Positions 11,696-24,595 of a stretch of DNA of 64,000 bases are shown here, one piece after another. Below the pieces are notes generated by a model. The model made no database searches. It had not been told where the DNA came from and saw only the letters and a list, made by a program, of their open reading frames with translations. The stretch lies in assembly GCA_905331475.1 (NCBI GenBank), contig CAJNYU010003046.1, forward strand, positions 85,718-149,717, written 5' to 3'. The stretch comes from Rotaria socialis (taxonomy: Eukaryota > Rotifera > Eurotatoria > Philodinida > Philodinidae). The first letter of the stretch is position 1. Every line of letters begins with the position of its first letter. Position numbers and translations under genes: made by a program.

Positions 11696-12135
11696 TATTC
11701 ATTCATAGTTAAAAATATATCTATGGATATCGACTCAATGAATCTTGTCTAATCGATCTAATGATGTTGACCCGTATTCTACTTCTTTCATATATGAATA
11801 AAATAGTGATCATGGTTAGTACTTAGAAAATCAATGTTCACTTGATTCACCCCTCTGCTCATTAAAGTCGCCATATTTGAAGAAAAATTTAATTTAAATT
11901 GATTTTAACGAAATAAAAAGATTTCAAGTTCTTTTTATACTTTTGAAGTAAATTATTTCGTTGTTATATTAGCAATTCTTGTAAAAGTTAGTTGAAAAGA
12001 AAAACAAAACAATTTTACAACACTAGTACAAGTCGTATGTCACATGAGATTCAAATATAATTGTATACAAACAGATCGAGCAGATTATAATACGTAGTTT
12101 TTCAAAGCAAACCAATAGGAACATTGAAAGAGTTA

Positions 12136-13542
12136 TTACCATCTCCATAATTTTGGTGCTTGACATGTATTTGCATTCCACCAAGCATCCATATCATCGA
12201 TTACATTTGGTGTTGAATCAAGATGCAAACGTAAACAAACATCGCAAATCGGTGTGAACAATTGACTTACGCCCCACACATAATCTTTCTTCCATGAAAA
12301 ATATGATAAATATTTTTCTTTATCATAGCGAACTTTTTTAAGATATTGAGCTAACGCCGTAAAATTAGAAAACTTATTTACATTTATAAAACCAGATGAT
12401 GGAATAAAAGTAGAATAATCTGTGCGTCCATAAACAATAGGTACAATGGGATGTTCAAGCACGGAGAAAAATTTTTCCGCTATAAAAGAAAAATAATTCA
12501 GTTCTTGTTCTCGTTATCGAAACATTTTACACATACTTGTATAATCTGTACATAGGCTGTTTTCAAAACTAAGAAAAAAATAATATCTTTTTCCAATGAA
12601 CTCTCGACAATCGACATTTTCAGGACATTGGTTACCACATCGTCCATAAATTTTAACATCCATGTGGCGTTGTAAACGTCTTATAAAAGTTAATCGTCCA
12701 CTTTTACCACCACAATTTGATATTAATGCTGCAGCTGTACCTAAGTTTTTATTCGTTAGCATCTCATCGGAAAGTTGATAATTAGCTTTTCTTAAATTTA
12801 AATTAAGATTTTTTGCAGTATTTTCTTTTAGAAGATACCTATAATAATCGCTAGATGTATGTATGTAAGCATTGCTTGAATAGTATGATGCTACTACATG
12901 AGATTGAAATCGGTAAGTCATTGTCCAATTGAAAAACTTTTTATAAGATTTTATATTAGGCGTATGTGGTGGCGACTCCCAGAGAGCGAATACAAAGCGT
13001 TGATGTGGACGGCGGTTCTTTTCAGCTTTTTTCCTATCAATTTTATCACGCATATGATAAATAACGGCATCAGCCTCTGAAAAACGATTTTTATCGGTTG
13101 TTATATCACAATAGTCACCCAAATATGGACACGAAAGTTGTTTCACTAAAAATGATAAATAGATTTTCAATTATATTAAGATTTTACTTTTACTAAGTTC
13201 GGTTGAGGTTCCTGTTTTTGTATTCAAGCCCCAACTTCCATCACCGAAAAATCCATTTCCCATTAAAATAAGTTTTGATCGATTTCTTAAAGATGATAGA
13301 TTTTGATTATAAATATGTATTGGTAAATGCGGATAGTACGAAGAAGTACGTGATTGAAATAATGGTTGTGCAACTTGCAAATCAATTTTTGAACTATTTG
13401 TTTCTTTTTGAATGACATTCGATATTGAAGGAGCCTTGGTGTAAGAAGGTTTGTGATATATTTGCACTATTTGCAACATATAGAACTTTGAACTCGAAAA
13501 TAATCCATAAAATATAATGGCACCGGCGACAAGTCCGCACAA
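12136..13542 (-). CDS. Alpha-1,3-fucosyltransferase, GT10 family
   Basis: Exons 13542-13194, 13145-12537 and 12479-12136 encode a 433-residue type II Golgi glycosyltransferase. It would move fucose from GDP-fucose to GlcNAc on N-glycans or glycolipids. A short cytoplasmic start is followed by a signal anchor (LVAGAIIFYGLFSS) and a stem. Catalytic-domain landmarks are FALWESPPHTPN, the YGRCG segment, and the GT10 donor-binding signature SFENSLCTDYTTEKFFSVLEH, which spans intron 2, then PIVPIVYG. The C-terminal Cys pairs (CDVCLRL, CQAPKLWRW) fit the fold's disulfides. Exon 1 could end 9 bp later at a second GTAAAA donor in the same phase. GT10 families are expanded in many invertebrates; the acceptor cannot be predicted. 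Confidence 0.92.
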
Positions 13543-16500
13543 ATATAAAATATATTTTTTACAATTACTAGAACAGAAAAAGATAATATTTTTGAATTTA
13601 ATCCTAATATTATTCAGGCGTAAAAATAAAATTTATTGTTATTTGAATTTGTATCTTCTAATAAGAGATGCAACTAATTCGCAAAAAGATTTATATTGCA
13701 ATATGTATTTCAAGAAGAAAATAGAAAATATTAATTTTCGAGTCTTGGTGACAATCATGGACCTAGACCTTCACATAACGATGTCTAGCTGTCAGCTAGG
13801 GCAGAAACTTCTTTTGTGAAATGTTGAAGTGATAGATACGTAAAGCGTAATATGATTTCGACTCACCTTTTTTCTTTATTCAATGCCATTGAAATTGTTT
13901 TTGGTAAACTAATAATGCTCTAATTTTTATCAGCGGCAGCCAATGTCTTCTTGTTTTGTATTAGGACAGGTGATGTTTGTGGTAACGTTAACGATTCGCT
14001 TTTAGTAGAATCCATTAGATTGGTCTTATCTAAAGTCACGAAATAAAGATTGTATTTCATTGCTATCAGGAAGTAGATCTAAATAAAATTTTGAATGTGC
14101 CATATTTGTGCTTCTCTAGTCTATCTTCTCGTAATCCATTCATTTACTGTTTGTTTTTCACGTATATTTACAAACTTCTACTCAATCTTGCATGCAGAAT
14201 TTTCAGATTCTTGTATGTCTTTCACTTTTAAGTCGCGTGCTGATGAGCCCTTGCTCGATAGCACATTGCAATGTTGAATCAGTCTTAGTCAAGATAAAAC
14301 TGCATCAAGAGAACTGTCTCTTATCATCTTGAAATCGAAGTGAAGGCTTCGTTTCGTTTCGTTTTGGTTAAACTAAAATATTATGACTGCCCCCAAGAGT
14401 AGTCTCGAGCTATGTTTTCATAATAGTTTTCACCGAATATTTTGTTTTGCCAGTTAGTATGTGTGTGAATTGAGTTGCAAGTAACCATGGTTCGTACGAA
14501 TATGAAACACTTCCTATTTATGTTCAATACAATGTCTCATTTCTTAATGATTTTCTACTCAATACAAAATGTTGATTATAATTTCCATCGAATGGTTGAT
14601 GACAATCGACAATTTTGTCAGTATTTAATACAATTCGATTCGTATAATTGCTCGATGAAATCCAACCAGATCTAAAAAAAAGATGAAAAGATCAGTTTAA
14701 AATGTACAGTTACATAGTAGAACATGGGTAATAGAATGTACGTAGTGAAACAATAAAAAAAAAGAAAAAATCACTAAGCAAGTTGATCATAGAACCACAC
14801 CGGGAAAAAAAGAAATATAAGCACAAATAATATCTGTTACAGTCACGTTTTAGACTAATGCAATAATGATCGATGATTTCAGCGCCATAAACATCCTATT
14901 TTAAACTGACGTCGAATGATAATCAGTGGTCGCTAGTCATTAAAGTATGAAACTAATGTCGATCCTTTGGCATGACTAGTAGAGCACTCTCATTCTACTC
15001 ACAATTGACTTACAGTTTCTGTCGTTATTGAATCAGATGTATATTTCTAGATGTATTAGATCATTTTTTCACCGAGCTTCACAAATGTCTTAAAATGAAA
15101 GTCTAAGTGTTTACATTTGAGCACCAGTTTTCTATCTGAAAATTTTCGGCTCTGCATTGGCTATCGTGATTACTGCCTTATTGTACTCCTAGCTTTTGTT
15201 AATCTATACGGGTATAGTGCTTAACATAGGATATTGATGTTCGAATTCTATGAACACAATATAGCATAGAATCTTTTTGTGGAACTCGCGTATATTTTTG
15301 AAGAAAATAGTGAGCGTAAGTTTAAGGGGCAGAATTTTGCGGCTCCCACCCCCCCCCTCCCCATTACAGACATTAAAAGCTAAGTATTAATTAGAATAAA
15401 AATTTAAAAAATGAAGATAAAACAGGAAAAATACGTAAGAAAAAAAGGGCACCAACCAAATTACAATAATCTTTTGAAAATGGAAAAATAAATGAGAGAG
15501 ATTTTGGTATGATAATCAATTATTTTGAAAAACCAACAGTCTGAGAAATTTTTCATTTTACACATTTTTATTGGTCTATCAAGGCTTCAAGGATATACGT
15601 GAGTTCCACATTTTAGTCCCAAAGGGGCTGCGCTGAATAACTTTTCTTATGAAATAAATAAATTTGTATATAGTAAGACCAACATATGTAACTAAAAGAA
15701 TATACATTAGCAATATAAACATGGCGACAGTTATATTTTCTCTCATGTCAATGATCACAAAATATACCTTTTACCTTTTGAAACAAAAGGTTTGATCAAG
15801 CAGAACGACATTCTTACTATGTAAATAAATCAACAGTAACAGTTGTCTGTGTATACACGTTTTCAATGATTGAAATCATTGTTTTACGATCATATAGTAG
15901 GACTCTAGTGTTATTTGATGATTCAGCCATATTTACCTTGATCTGTATCGAAAATGATATGTCCCATGTAAGTAATAAAATAGTCCAGTCAATCACATGT
16001 ATCATTTTTATATATTCTTTACGTTCACATATACCAAAATAAGTGTCCCTTGCAAGGATATACTATAAAATATGAAAACTCCCAAAAACTAAAAGGTCAA
16101 CTCAAATGCATTGAAAAATAAACCTCGAAAGAAACTTTTGGAACAGTGAATATTTATTTACTTGGCCAGATATTTCAAATTTTACTGAATGTAAGGTTTA
16201 AAAAAATCAAGACAAGTTTTGACGCATGTCTTCATCTAGAATCGGATCCGATTGTCTTAACTCGAATTTTCTGTTGTGCTAGAGTTGTAGAAAACTTCAC
16301 TGAGAAGACTAAAATTCGGTTTCATTCAGTTCAAATCTTAGTCTGAGCATAGAAATTTATAATCGGCCGGAGTTGGGTTCACAAAATATGAACCTTTGAA
16401 CTCGACATGTAGCTGCATTTATACACACTTATACACAAACACAGAGATAGATACTCCCTGAGACATAGACTAGTCTATACGTAACGTCGAACCTACTGAA

Positions 16501-17135
16501 ATCAGTATCTAATGAAGCTCATACTCATCCAACTGCATATCTACATTTACTTCAATTCACTCACAACCATAAAACATTACAATCTTCAACATTTGATATT
16601 ATCAATATTTTCTTCTTCTTTGTCTATCTTTGTTTCGACAGTTTCTCTTTCTTTTTAATGCACATCGGTCACCATGATAAATTTCCTTTTCATTCATTTC
16701 AAAAATGATGAACATATCTTTTCATAGTCGAATTTCATGTACCGAGTAATGATCAATAGCACGAAAAAAACTCATTTGTGTCATAGCCGACATCCTTTTC
16801 TTCATACACGAAACAGAAAATACATATAATTAACAATAGCAACACTAATAGGTGTTAGTTTCATTTGAATATTAGGGACAATTTTTTCTACGTGACGCTA
16901 TCAGTTTAAAAAAATCAGGTTCAATTAGAAATGGCACTTAGCAAATAAAATTTAAAAAAGAAAAAATATATATATAATCAATAGTTTTTGATAGAAAATA
17001 GGTATCTGGATATGTTCTTTTTCTTTTGTTCTATGGAATTGAAAGGTATACAATACACACACGCACGCACACACTCACACTGTTTCGTAAATGTTTAAAT
17101 ATGTATTTATTAAATGGAAGAAAAGTTTATTTTGA
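13543..17135. other. Gene-poor 3.6 kb interval
   Basis: Only short isolated frames without domains (for example 14475-14675, +). Simple features: a C-rich tract at about 15346-15362 and a (CA)n/(CGCA) stretch at about 17055-17080. The second part lies 3' of tektin-4 and the first part 5' of the fucosyltransferase, so promoter sequence of the latter is expected near 13543-13700. I see no transposase and no RNA gene. Confidence 0.5.
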
Positions 17136-20100
17136 TTACGCATTGTAACCGAGTAGTCGTTGAACACTTGGATATCGCATTCGAACTGCCATACTCTTTT
17201 GTTGATCGATGTAGAGGCTATTTTTCTTCATTTCGATTTCTTTTACAAGCATCTGATGATCGTCACGAAGTTTTTTCAAATTCGATTCTGCTTCACGTAA
17301 TTCTCCAGTAAGATTATCTACTGATTGTGATAGCTGATAAACTTCGCCGACCAAACTTGAAGAAAAAAATTATTTTGTTTTGTTCAATAAAAATACAAAT
17401 AAATCATGATCTTACTGATCTTGAGTTGGATCATGGCATGATTCAATACCGGGTCGAGCACGTCGGTCATTCAAACGCGTTTGAGATACCTTAAGTGGTG
17501 CTTCTTTTGCACGTATTGAAGCACGAAGCATATCAATTTTATTCTCATTGTCAGCAATGGCTTTTAGTGTCTAAATTAAGTGCATAGATAACTTTTTGTG
17601 TTTTTTTCTTTTTAATAATTACTTCACGATTATTGTGAGTCATTTTTTGCAGCGCATCAGACATTTCAGAAATACGTCGTCCGAATTCTGTTTCGACAAC
17701 ATCAGCTTGTTCTCGCATATCTCGTGAAATATCACTAAGTATACTATCGGTCAATGCACGTAATTGAATGGAAGCCATAAGTTGATTTTGGCCATTGACA
17801 ATATTATCATGAGAGTTCTGTGCCCAAGATTCAGGTGTTGATTGACTGAATGCAAAAACAAAATGGAAGAATACGTCATTCGATTATATTTACTTATCGT
17901 AGTGTCGAGCAACACCTGGATAAAACATAATATCAACATCTTCATTACGACGATTTGCTGCTTTCCCATCAGCAACTGATGCTTCCCATTTATTACTCCA
18001 ATCCATTTCAAGATTTTGTTTAGCATTACGATTAGCTCTATTTTAATAAAGAAACAAGAAAAATTGTTTTTAGCAAAACAAGTTAGATTAGTTTTATGAG
18101 CAAAGGTAGCACTTAATCTACTTGTAATTGTGCTTGTTAGAACACCATTACAAAGGTCATCAAAGACTATGTTCATAAACGAGCAAATGGCTGATATCAA
18201 TAACGTATTATTACAAAATTTTAGACGGATTTATGCATTTTTTAACAACGAATTCAATAGACATAATAAAAAAATATGAACTGATTTGTGTGACGAAGGA
18301 ATCAAAATAAAAGAATTTTCTCACAAAAACCAACAATAGCACATTCTGAAGATCCTTCTTACTCTCTCAGAATAATTGAATATAAATAAAGCTCTCACTT
18401 TAAAAGTAAAATTAGTTTCTTATTATAAATATCGAATTTCATAAGGCCTTGCCATGAATTCAACATCTCACTATCGAAAATATCAATTGATTCAAGTAAT
18501 CGTCGTAAGAAGACTAACAATGGAGGTGTTTGTGCTGTTCATCACGAAAACCACTCATATTGGTATCAAATGAAAGGTCTCATTGGCAAACCAACAGGGT
18601 TAAAATATTAGCGACCCATGGCTTGCCTAAAGGGAGATATTCGATTTTTCAGTGAATTTTCTCTGCAGGACCCGCTTTCCTAGCAAAGTCATATTCTCGA
18701 ATTTGAACCTGAAACTTTGTATGCTTGAAGGTCTCAATGAGACTAGTTTACCAAAAAAAATTCAGAAGTTTTGGACAAACTATATACGAGATATGAATCT
18801 CTCAAAGTATTGGCGATTTTCTATAGAAGTTGTACATTTTGAGAGATTCATATCTCGTATATAGTTTGTCCAAAAGTTCTGAATTTTTTTTGGTAAACTA
18901 GTCTCATTGAGACCTTCAAGCATACAAAGTTTCAGGTTCAAATTCAAGAATATGACTTTGCTGGGAAAGCGGGTCCTGCAGAGAAAATTCACTGAAAAAC
19001 CGAATATCTCCCTTTAGGCAAGCCATGGGCCGCTAATATTTTAACCCTGTTAGTTTGGTAATGAGATCTTTCATTTGATAACAGCATGAGCGGTGTTCGT
19101 GATGAACAGTACAAACACCTCCATTGTAAGTGAAAAATGAATGTTGAGAAATTTCATAGTAAGACAAAGAGAGAGCAATGGCATCTGTTAGGCATCTCTC
19201 GCCTGCATATCTGTTTTTCTTTGTTTAAAGTTTTATGAATTGTGATAAAAATATGTAAAAGACTTCTGTCATGCTTTATATCGTTCTTAAATAAAGAACT
19301 GTCATATTGTACAAGATAGACAATGAATGAGATAGCTTCGTTTCTTTTTTTCGTTCCGCTGAGGTAATTTTTAGACTGATAGTGGAGCTTTTTTCAAAGT
19401 CGTCTACATTTCAATAAGATAATGAAATACAATAATTAATTATTAATGTTAGTATCATGAAAATAATTTCACCTAATATCAATAAAAGCAAGGACTATCT
19501 ACTGTAAATGCACAGAGAACAAATATTAAGAACTGATTTATTTATCTACTGAAATTTGTCGTGCATAGATGACTAAATGTCATTTTGATTTCTTAGTAGT
19601 CTTTTCGAAGACCACCAAAAGATATCTTTGAATCGCTATAGTTATACGAAAAAAGTTTTAATTAACTTCTATCAAAAGACAACAGATCAATCCAGTTGTT
19701 CAAACCGATGTCAAAAAATTCCAATGCTTTTATTGTAATCTTATTCATAGTTTAACTTGTAGTCTTCTGATTCGTGAAATCAATAGATCATATTCTAAAA
19801 TCTCACTCAGATTCAACCAAGAAGACGAATGGTTATATTTTTCGCAACTAATATTCATTCATATCGTAGTATTTGTTTTGTAGAACTTACATCAGTGTGA
19901 AGCTAGCACGACGGAGCTAGCACGATGAAACAGAGATTCAACTATAAGTCTTCTCAAAAGTATTGCCGGCCCATAAAAACCAGACCATTCNNNNNNNNNN
20001 NNNNNNNNNNNNNNNNNNNNNNNNNNNNNNNNNNNNNNNNNNNNNNNNNNNNNNNNNNNNNNNNNNNNNNNNNNNNNNNNNNNNNNNNNNTTTTTTGGTA

Positions 20101-21143
20101 AACTAGTCTCATTGAGACCTTCAAGCATACAAGGTTTCAGGTTCAAATTCGAGAATATGACTTTGCTGGGAAAGCGGGTCCTGCAGAGAAAATTCACTGA
20201 AAAATCGAATATCTCCCTTTAGGCAAGCCATGGGCCGCTAATATTTTAACCCTGTTAGTTTGGCAATGAGACCTTTCATTTGATACCAATATGAGCGGTT
20301 TTCGTGATGAACAGTACAAACACCTCCATTGTAAGAAAACTAAAACAAGGCTATGTTCAAATATCTGTATGGTTTTAGAGAGAAAAGTTATTTGACTAAA
20401 ACATACTTTTATTTGCTATAATAGCGTGCAGTTTTTCGACGAGCTCACACAAAGTGATAAGTGACGTGAAATAGAATGTTTGACCACACACGCACACACA
20501 CGAAGTGCTTCTTTTTACCTAATTTGTTGTTCAGCCGTCATAATTGTTTGGCGTAGAAGATTTTGTACATTATTAATAATTTCAACTTCTTTCAATAGGC
20601 CAACTTCAACTCCATCAACAACACGGTCTTCTCCATAACGGCGATCTCGATTAGCCAAACATTCCGTAGCAATATGCAGTGGAGCTTCAGTGCCATCCAA
20701 TGAATTCGTCAAACGCTTCTTTTGTGCTATCAATAGATCAGTTTCGTTACGTACATCTTCGATCATACGATTGAGTTCGAATTTCCAAAAGTTGATGTCA
20801 TGTAATCTGTAAGTGGCCAATATATAAAAAGAAGTATTATTTGCCCTTAAGAAAAAGAAAATAAATTCATATTCGCAAACCGTTGTTGTAGTTTTTTTGT
20901 TGATAAAGCTTGAGTTTGTTGTGAAAGTGCGAGTGTCTCATTCTCGGTTCGTGTTGCTTGCCAACGTTGTTTTTCTGATGCATCACGATCACTAAATGTT
21001 TGATGATATTTAGCATAGTTATTTTCGTGCCATTCATTGGTATTGTATTTATTCGAACGAAAACCAACAGTGGAAACACCAATACTAGATCCTGTTTGTC
21101 CACGATAACTAGGATCGAATTCATATTTTTCCGTTGACAACAT
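17136..21143 (-). CDS. TEKT4: Tektin-4
   Basis: Six exons (21143-20881, 20806-20519, 18037-17894, 17845-17623, 17570-17416, 17355-17136) encode 430 residues, the usual tektin length, with closing phases. Tektins form coiled-coil filaments inside the doublet microtubules of cilia and flagella. The order of segments matches human tektin-4: EWHENNYAKYHQTFSDRD, WKFELNRMIEDVRNETDLL, NLEMDWSNK, STPESWAQNS, ASIRAKEAPLKVSQTRL, the tektin signature RPGIESCHD (usual form RPNVELCRD), and the end NSLYIDQQKSMAVRMRYP. The start is the Met before LSTEKYEFDPSYRG; a longer frame upstream has no tektin similarity. The 2.48 kb intron between exons 2 and 3 is inflated by foldback elements and includes an assembly gap. 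Confidence 0.95.
18517..19127. mobile_element. Foldback element, copy 1 (arms about 290 bp)
   Basis: The sequence from ACAATGGAGGTGTTTGT at 18517 reads again, inverted, down to ACAAACACCTCCATTGT ending at 19127. The arms are about 290 bp, nearly identical, and separated by about 30 bp around 18808-18837. Mirror-image short frames in both arms (MNFLCRTRFPSKV...) are by-products of the symmetry. It lies within the tektin-4 intron. No transposase seen. Confidence 0.85.
19991..20090. other. Assembly gap, 100 N
   Basis: Exactly 100 unknown bases. The gap abuts the middle of a second foldback copy, so it probably marks an unresolved palindrome arm; 100 is likely a placeholder length. Confidence 0.9.
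20091..20332. mobile_element. Foldback element, copy 2 (right arm only)
   Basis: From TTTTTTGGTAAACTAGTCTC to CCTCCATTGT the sequence is nearly identical to the right arm of copy 1 (about 18887-19127). The left arm should lie in the adjacent N gap, since the sequence before the gap (19880-19990) does not match it. Confidence 0.8.
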
Positions 21144-22034
21144 CTTTTTCTTTTCTACAACACGAAACACTCTCAATAGAAGTTGTTTTTCGAACACGAG
21201 TTAAAATAATATGCTTTTCTACAACTGATTACTTGTCGACAAACATTTACAGCTGACGTTGTCAAGCAACAGACCTGGAAGAGAAAATTCATGGTGAAAT
21301 ACATTTATTCCCATGTGTAGATGGCATCGACAAACGGTTCAATATTAAACACGACAATTGCATGATTGAATCGCAAAATAAAAACATAATTGATTACTCA
21401 ACTTTTCAGGGAATAATAAATGTTATGTTTTTCAAGACGAGTCTTGATAAACAAGAGTTTTTCCAATTTTAAATATAGATTTATCTCTACTGAACGATTT
21501 ATGGTGTAGTGTAATGTTGTAGGATTTATCTTCATCTTAATGGAATTGAAAAATTAAGGTCTATTCGAATTTTATACATTGAGAATAGTTTTGTCAATGT
21601 CGTTTATGTTCAACAATAGTTCACAGGAACGAAAAAAATGAACATAATAGTCTTTTTGTTGAAACTCAATTGTACAATATAAATGCTCTTATAGAATTAT
21701 CTGGTGTAAAATTCATATGACGATATAATATTTCAAATATTAACAACGCAAATATTTATGGATTTGTATCTTTTTGCATTTTAAACTTTCTGCAATAAAC
21801 TAAGAAAGTAGAAATTTGAAATTATGCAGTTAATCACAGTAACTTATTTTTAAACTATCATAGACAAGAAAGAACAAATGATACATTTACTTTGTATAAC
21901 AGGAGAACATAGTGATTGCATTAGAGAAATCAAAAATTTACATATACATAACATTAGCAGAACATTTGAGTCATGATGCAATCGCATAAAAATAATTAAT
22001 GAGATTTCTTTTTCTCAAAGTTACATACATTCAG
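21144..22034. other. Divergent intergenic region
   Basis: Lies between the 5' ends of tektin-4 (-) and the CaaX-box gene (+), so it should hold both promoters. AT-rich; I see no defined motif. Confidence 0.45.
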
Positions 22035-23351
22035 ATGGATTTGAGTTTTCTATATGACAACAGTGGTATTTCATTGCCTAAGCCATACGAAAAAGTATCG
22101 AATTTTTCAAAATCTCGACAATAATTTTCTTTCCCTAAATAGAAAAATTCATGGTTGGAATGGTTTCGATTACGACGAAGGAAACCAAATTCCGAAGAAG
22201 AAATCAATGAAATTCATGATCTTATTCTGAATGTTTATGAATCAATGGATGATCAAGCACGAGCTGTTGTTCTGTCTTTGTCAAAAGTAGTTCACGATGA
22301 AGATGAATCAGTAACAATAGAAGAAAAACTCAAGGCTATTGTTGCAATCGGCCATTCACTTTGTTGTGGTAAAGATAAATACATCTTTGAATGATAACTT
22401 GAAATCTATTTTAAATAATCACATAGGTCCTATGCAAATTAAAAATGCAACCCATCTCTATGCAAGATTATTTGTCCGTGCACTTTCTCATCAAGATTTA
22501 CGAATGTGTTTAGCTGCGATGATCGCTATTTCTGAAACAGCTATTGATAATCTTAGTTTTCAAATGAAAGTAATTCCTATTGATTTGAAAATAATTAGCG
22601 GTGAAGTTGAATTTTTTCATTGCGAGCCTGTTTGTCACACAGTATTCATCAACTACAAATGAGACTCTGACAATATGATTTCATGCAGAATGTAATTATA
22701 TGTTGATTTTTCGTCAAGCTGTTGTTCAATCTCTATATGAGGTTATAATTTTCATCGAGTCCTCCTCTATTTGACTAAAATATTTTTAGATAGATATTAA
22801 CTTGATTCTATTTTAAAAGAAAAATCTATCGTTATCGATTTTCTTTTCGTAGGTAAACGAGATGGATATGATACCGAAATTATTCGAAATAATGCAAAAT
22901 GCTATGCCACATGCTGGTCGTAATGCCGATAATATAAATATACATTCTAAATTAGTTGCATGGAGTTGTTATACAATAGTCAATATTTGTGCGAACTGCA
23001 TGCCAAATATTCTCCTATTAAGAGGTAGAAAAGGAAAACAAGATTATGCATAGCCTATCAATTAGCGTTTTTCTTTATGTTTAATAAGATATTGTTCCTA
23101 ATCAACTGGAAATATTAAATGATGCTATTCAAATGGAAATTTGGCGATATGTTTGGCGTGAAAATTACGCTCAAACAATTGTCCAATTTGTTGATGGAAA
23201 ACTGATTTCTGGTATTATATGCAATGCTATTCAACCGAAACCATATTTGTTTGAAAACCATCATGATCACAGTGAAAAAACATCGAATAGCAATTTATCA
23301 TCTAATCCTAGATCTTCTTCAGTAAATTCACAACGATGTATAATACTTTAA
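22035..23351 (+). CDS. Helical protein of unknown family with C-terminal CaaX box
   Basis: Five exons (22035-22094, 22143-22368, 22427-22569, 22853-23024, 23089-23351) give 287 residues with closing phases (0, 1, 0, 1). The start ATG (MDLSFLYDNSGISLPK) belongs to exon 1; the later frame at 22155 has no ATG. The body is mostly alpha-helical, with leucine-rich stretches reminiscent of ARM/HEAT-type folds (LYARLFVRALSHQDLRMCLA, LVAWSCYTIVNICANC); this is inference only. The C-terminus is a Ser/Asn-rich tail ending RCIIL. CIIL is a CaaX box whose final Leu favours geranylgeranylation, so the product is probably membrane-attached. Family not recognised. It is not an ART, TPR or NHL protein. Confidence 0.7.
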
Positions 23352-24595
23352 TAAGTCAATACAGAGAATACAAATCCGTTTTTGTCGATAAGAGAGGCAT
23401 GATAAAATTCGTTGATATGTAAATTTATCAGCAGAATAGGTTTGCATGAGTCTTGAGTACCTTTGTCAATCTTTTAAGAAGTGCATGTTGTTTTTGTTAT
23501 TATAAAAATGTAAACAAGAGAATATTATGATAAATCTTTCCTGATCAGTACAAGTTAATAGTCATTTATTTTTCTCGTTTATTCTCCGAATCTACTGCCT
23601 GGAAGTTGAGCCAAACATATGAGAGAATGTCATTTTGTACTATTTAGTAACCTCAATAATATAACATTAAATTTTATTATGTATAACCTACGGAAAATGA
23701 ATAAATAATATTGATCGAAAAAATGCGTGAAGAGCATTTATTTCAACTTTTAAATAACTAAAAATAGATTGAAACAAAGATATTATCCTCATATTGTTAG
23801 TTTTTTTTTGTATGATAAGATGCATGCCTAGGTAACATGTAGTTCTCCTTGAAATTTTGAAAGCATTACAGTCTATCATGACTCTCTAGAGATCTTGAAA
23901 AACAACAACAGTTTGACATACTATTCACTTTAAAATCAGCTCCCTAGGTAATACATCATACTTAATGCATGCATTGGATCATCCATACATTCAACATTGT
24001 ATAACTTTTCGAAATGATTATTCTTGAATATAAATACTCTGCATACATGTTTATAAAAATAATATCAAAAATTTTATTCAAATATTTAAAAATTCGATCC
24101 GGCATTTTTGTGTCGAAAAAAATTCAGTGTTATGTTAGTTTTGCTTAATAATTAAATGCAAATTATTTGACAAGAAAAAAAGTTCCTTTCATTTTCCATC
24201 GGTCTCATTATTGATTCATCTCATGAATTCTCAATTGAATCAATCTTCAAACAATGACTTATAGTCTTAAGCCAAAGATTATTTTTCATCAGTCAATATA
24301 CTTAATCAAACAAGTAAGTCGATAGCGCCATCTATGTAGACAAATTTTGTTAAATAAAATGAATTGTTTGTGAATCTTTCTTTAACTTGCTTTATTTTTA
24401 TTGATTATTAATTTTTTCGGTATATGCATATTTTCAAAATCCAATCAGTTGCGTCGATCAATAATAAATATGATTCATTTTACTGTGCGAGGTCAAATGA
24501 GACTCAATCGATCAAATTCAAGCGACGAAAATAAGTTTTTCATTTGTTTTTTTTGTTTTCTCGTAGATGAAACGAAACCTTACTTAAAACTGCAA
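23352..24595. other. Intergenic, no gene seen
   Basis: AT-rich interval between two plus-strand genes; it should include the JIP promoter and 5' untranslated exon. The frame runs open upstream of the chosen JIP ATG from about 24401, but residues there are not conserved with the family. Confidence 0.45.

Noticed and set aside
18652-18992. Two mirror-image 70-codon frames sharing MNFLCRTRFPSK
   Set aside because: They are the same sequence read from opposite arms of the foldback palindrome; no other coding evidence.
19892-20197. 101-codon minus-strand frame
   Set aside because: It runs through the 100-N gap and the foldback arm, so it is an artefact.
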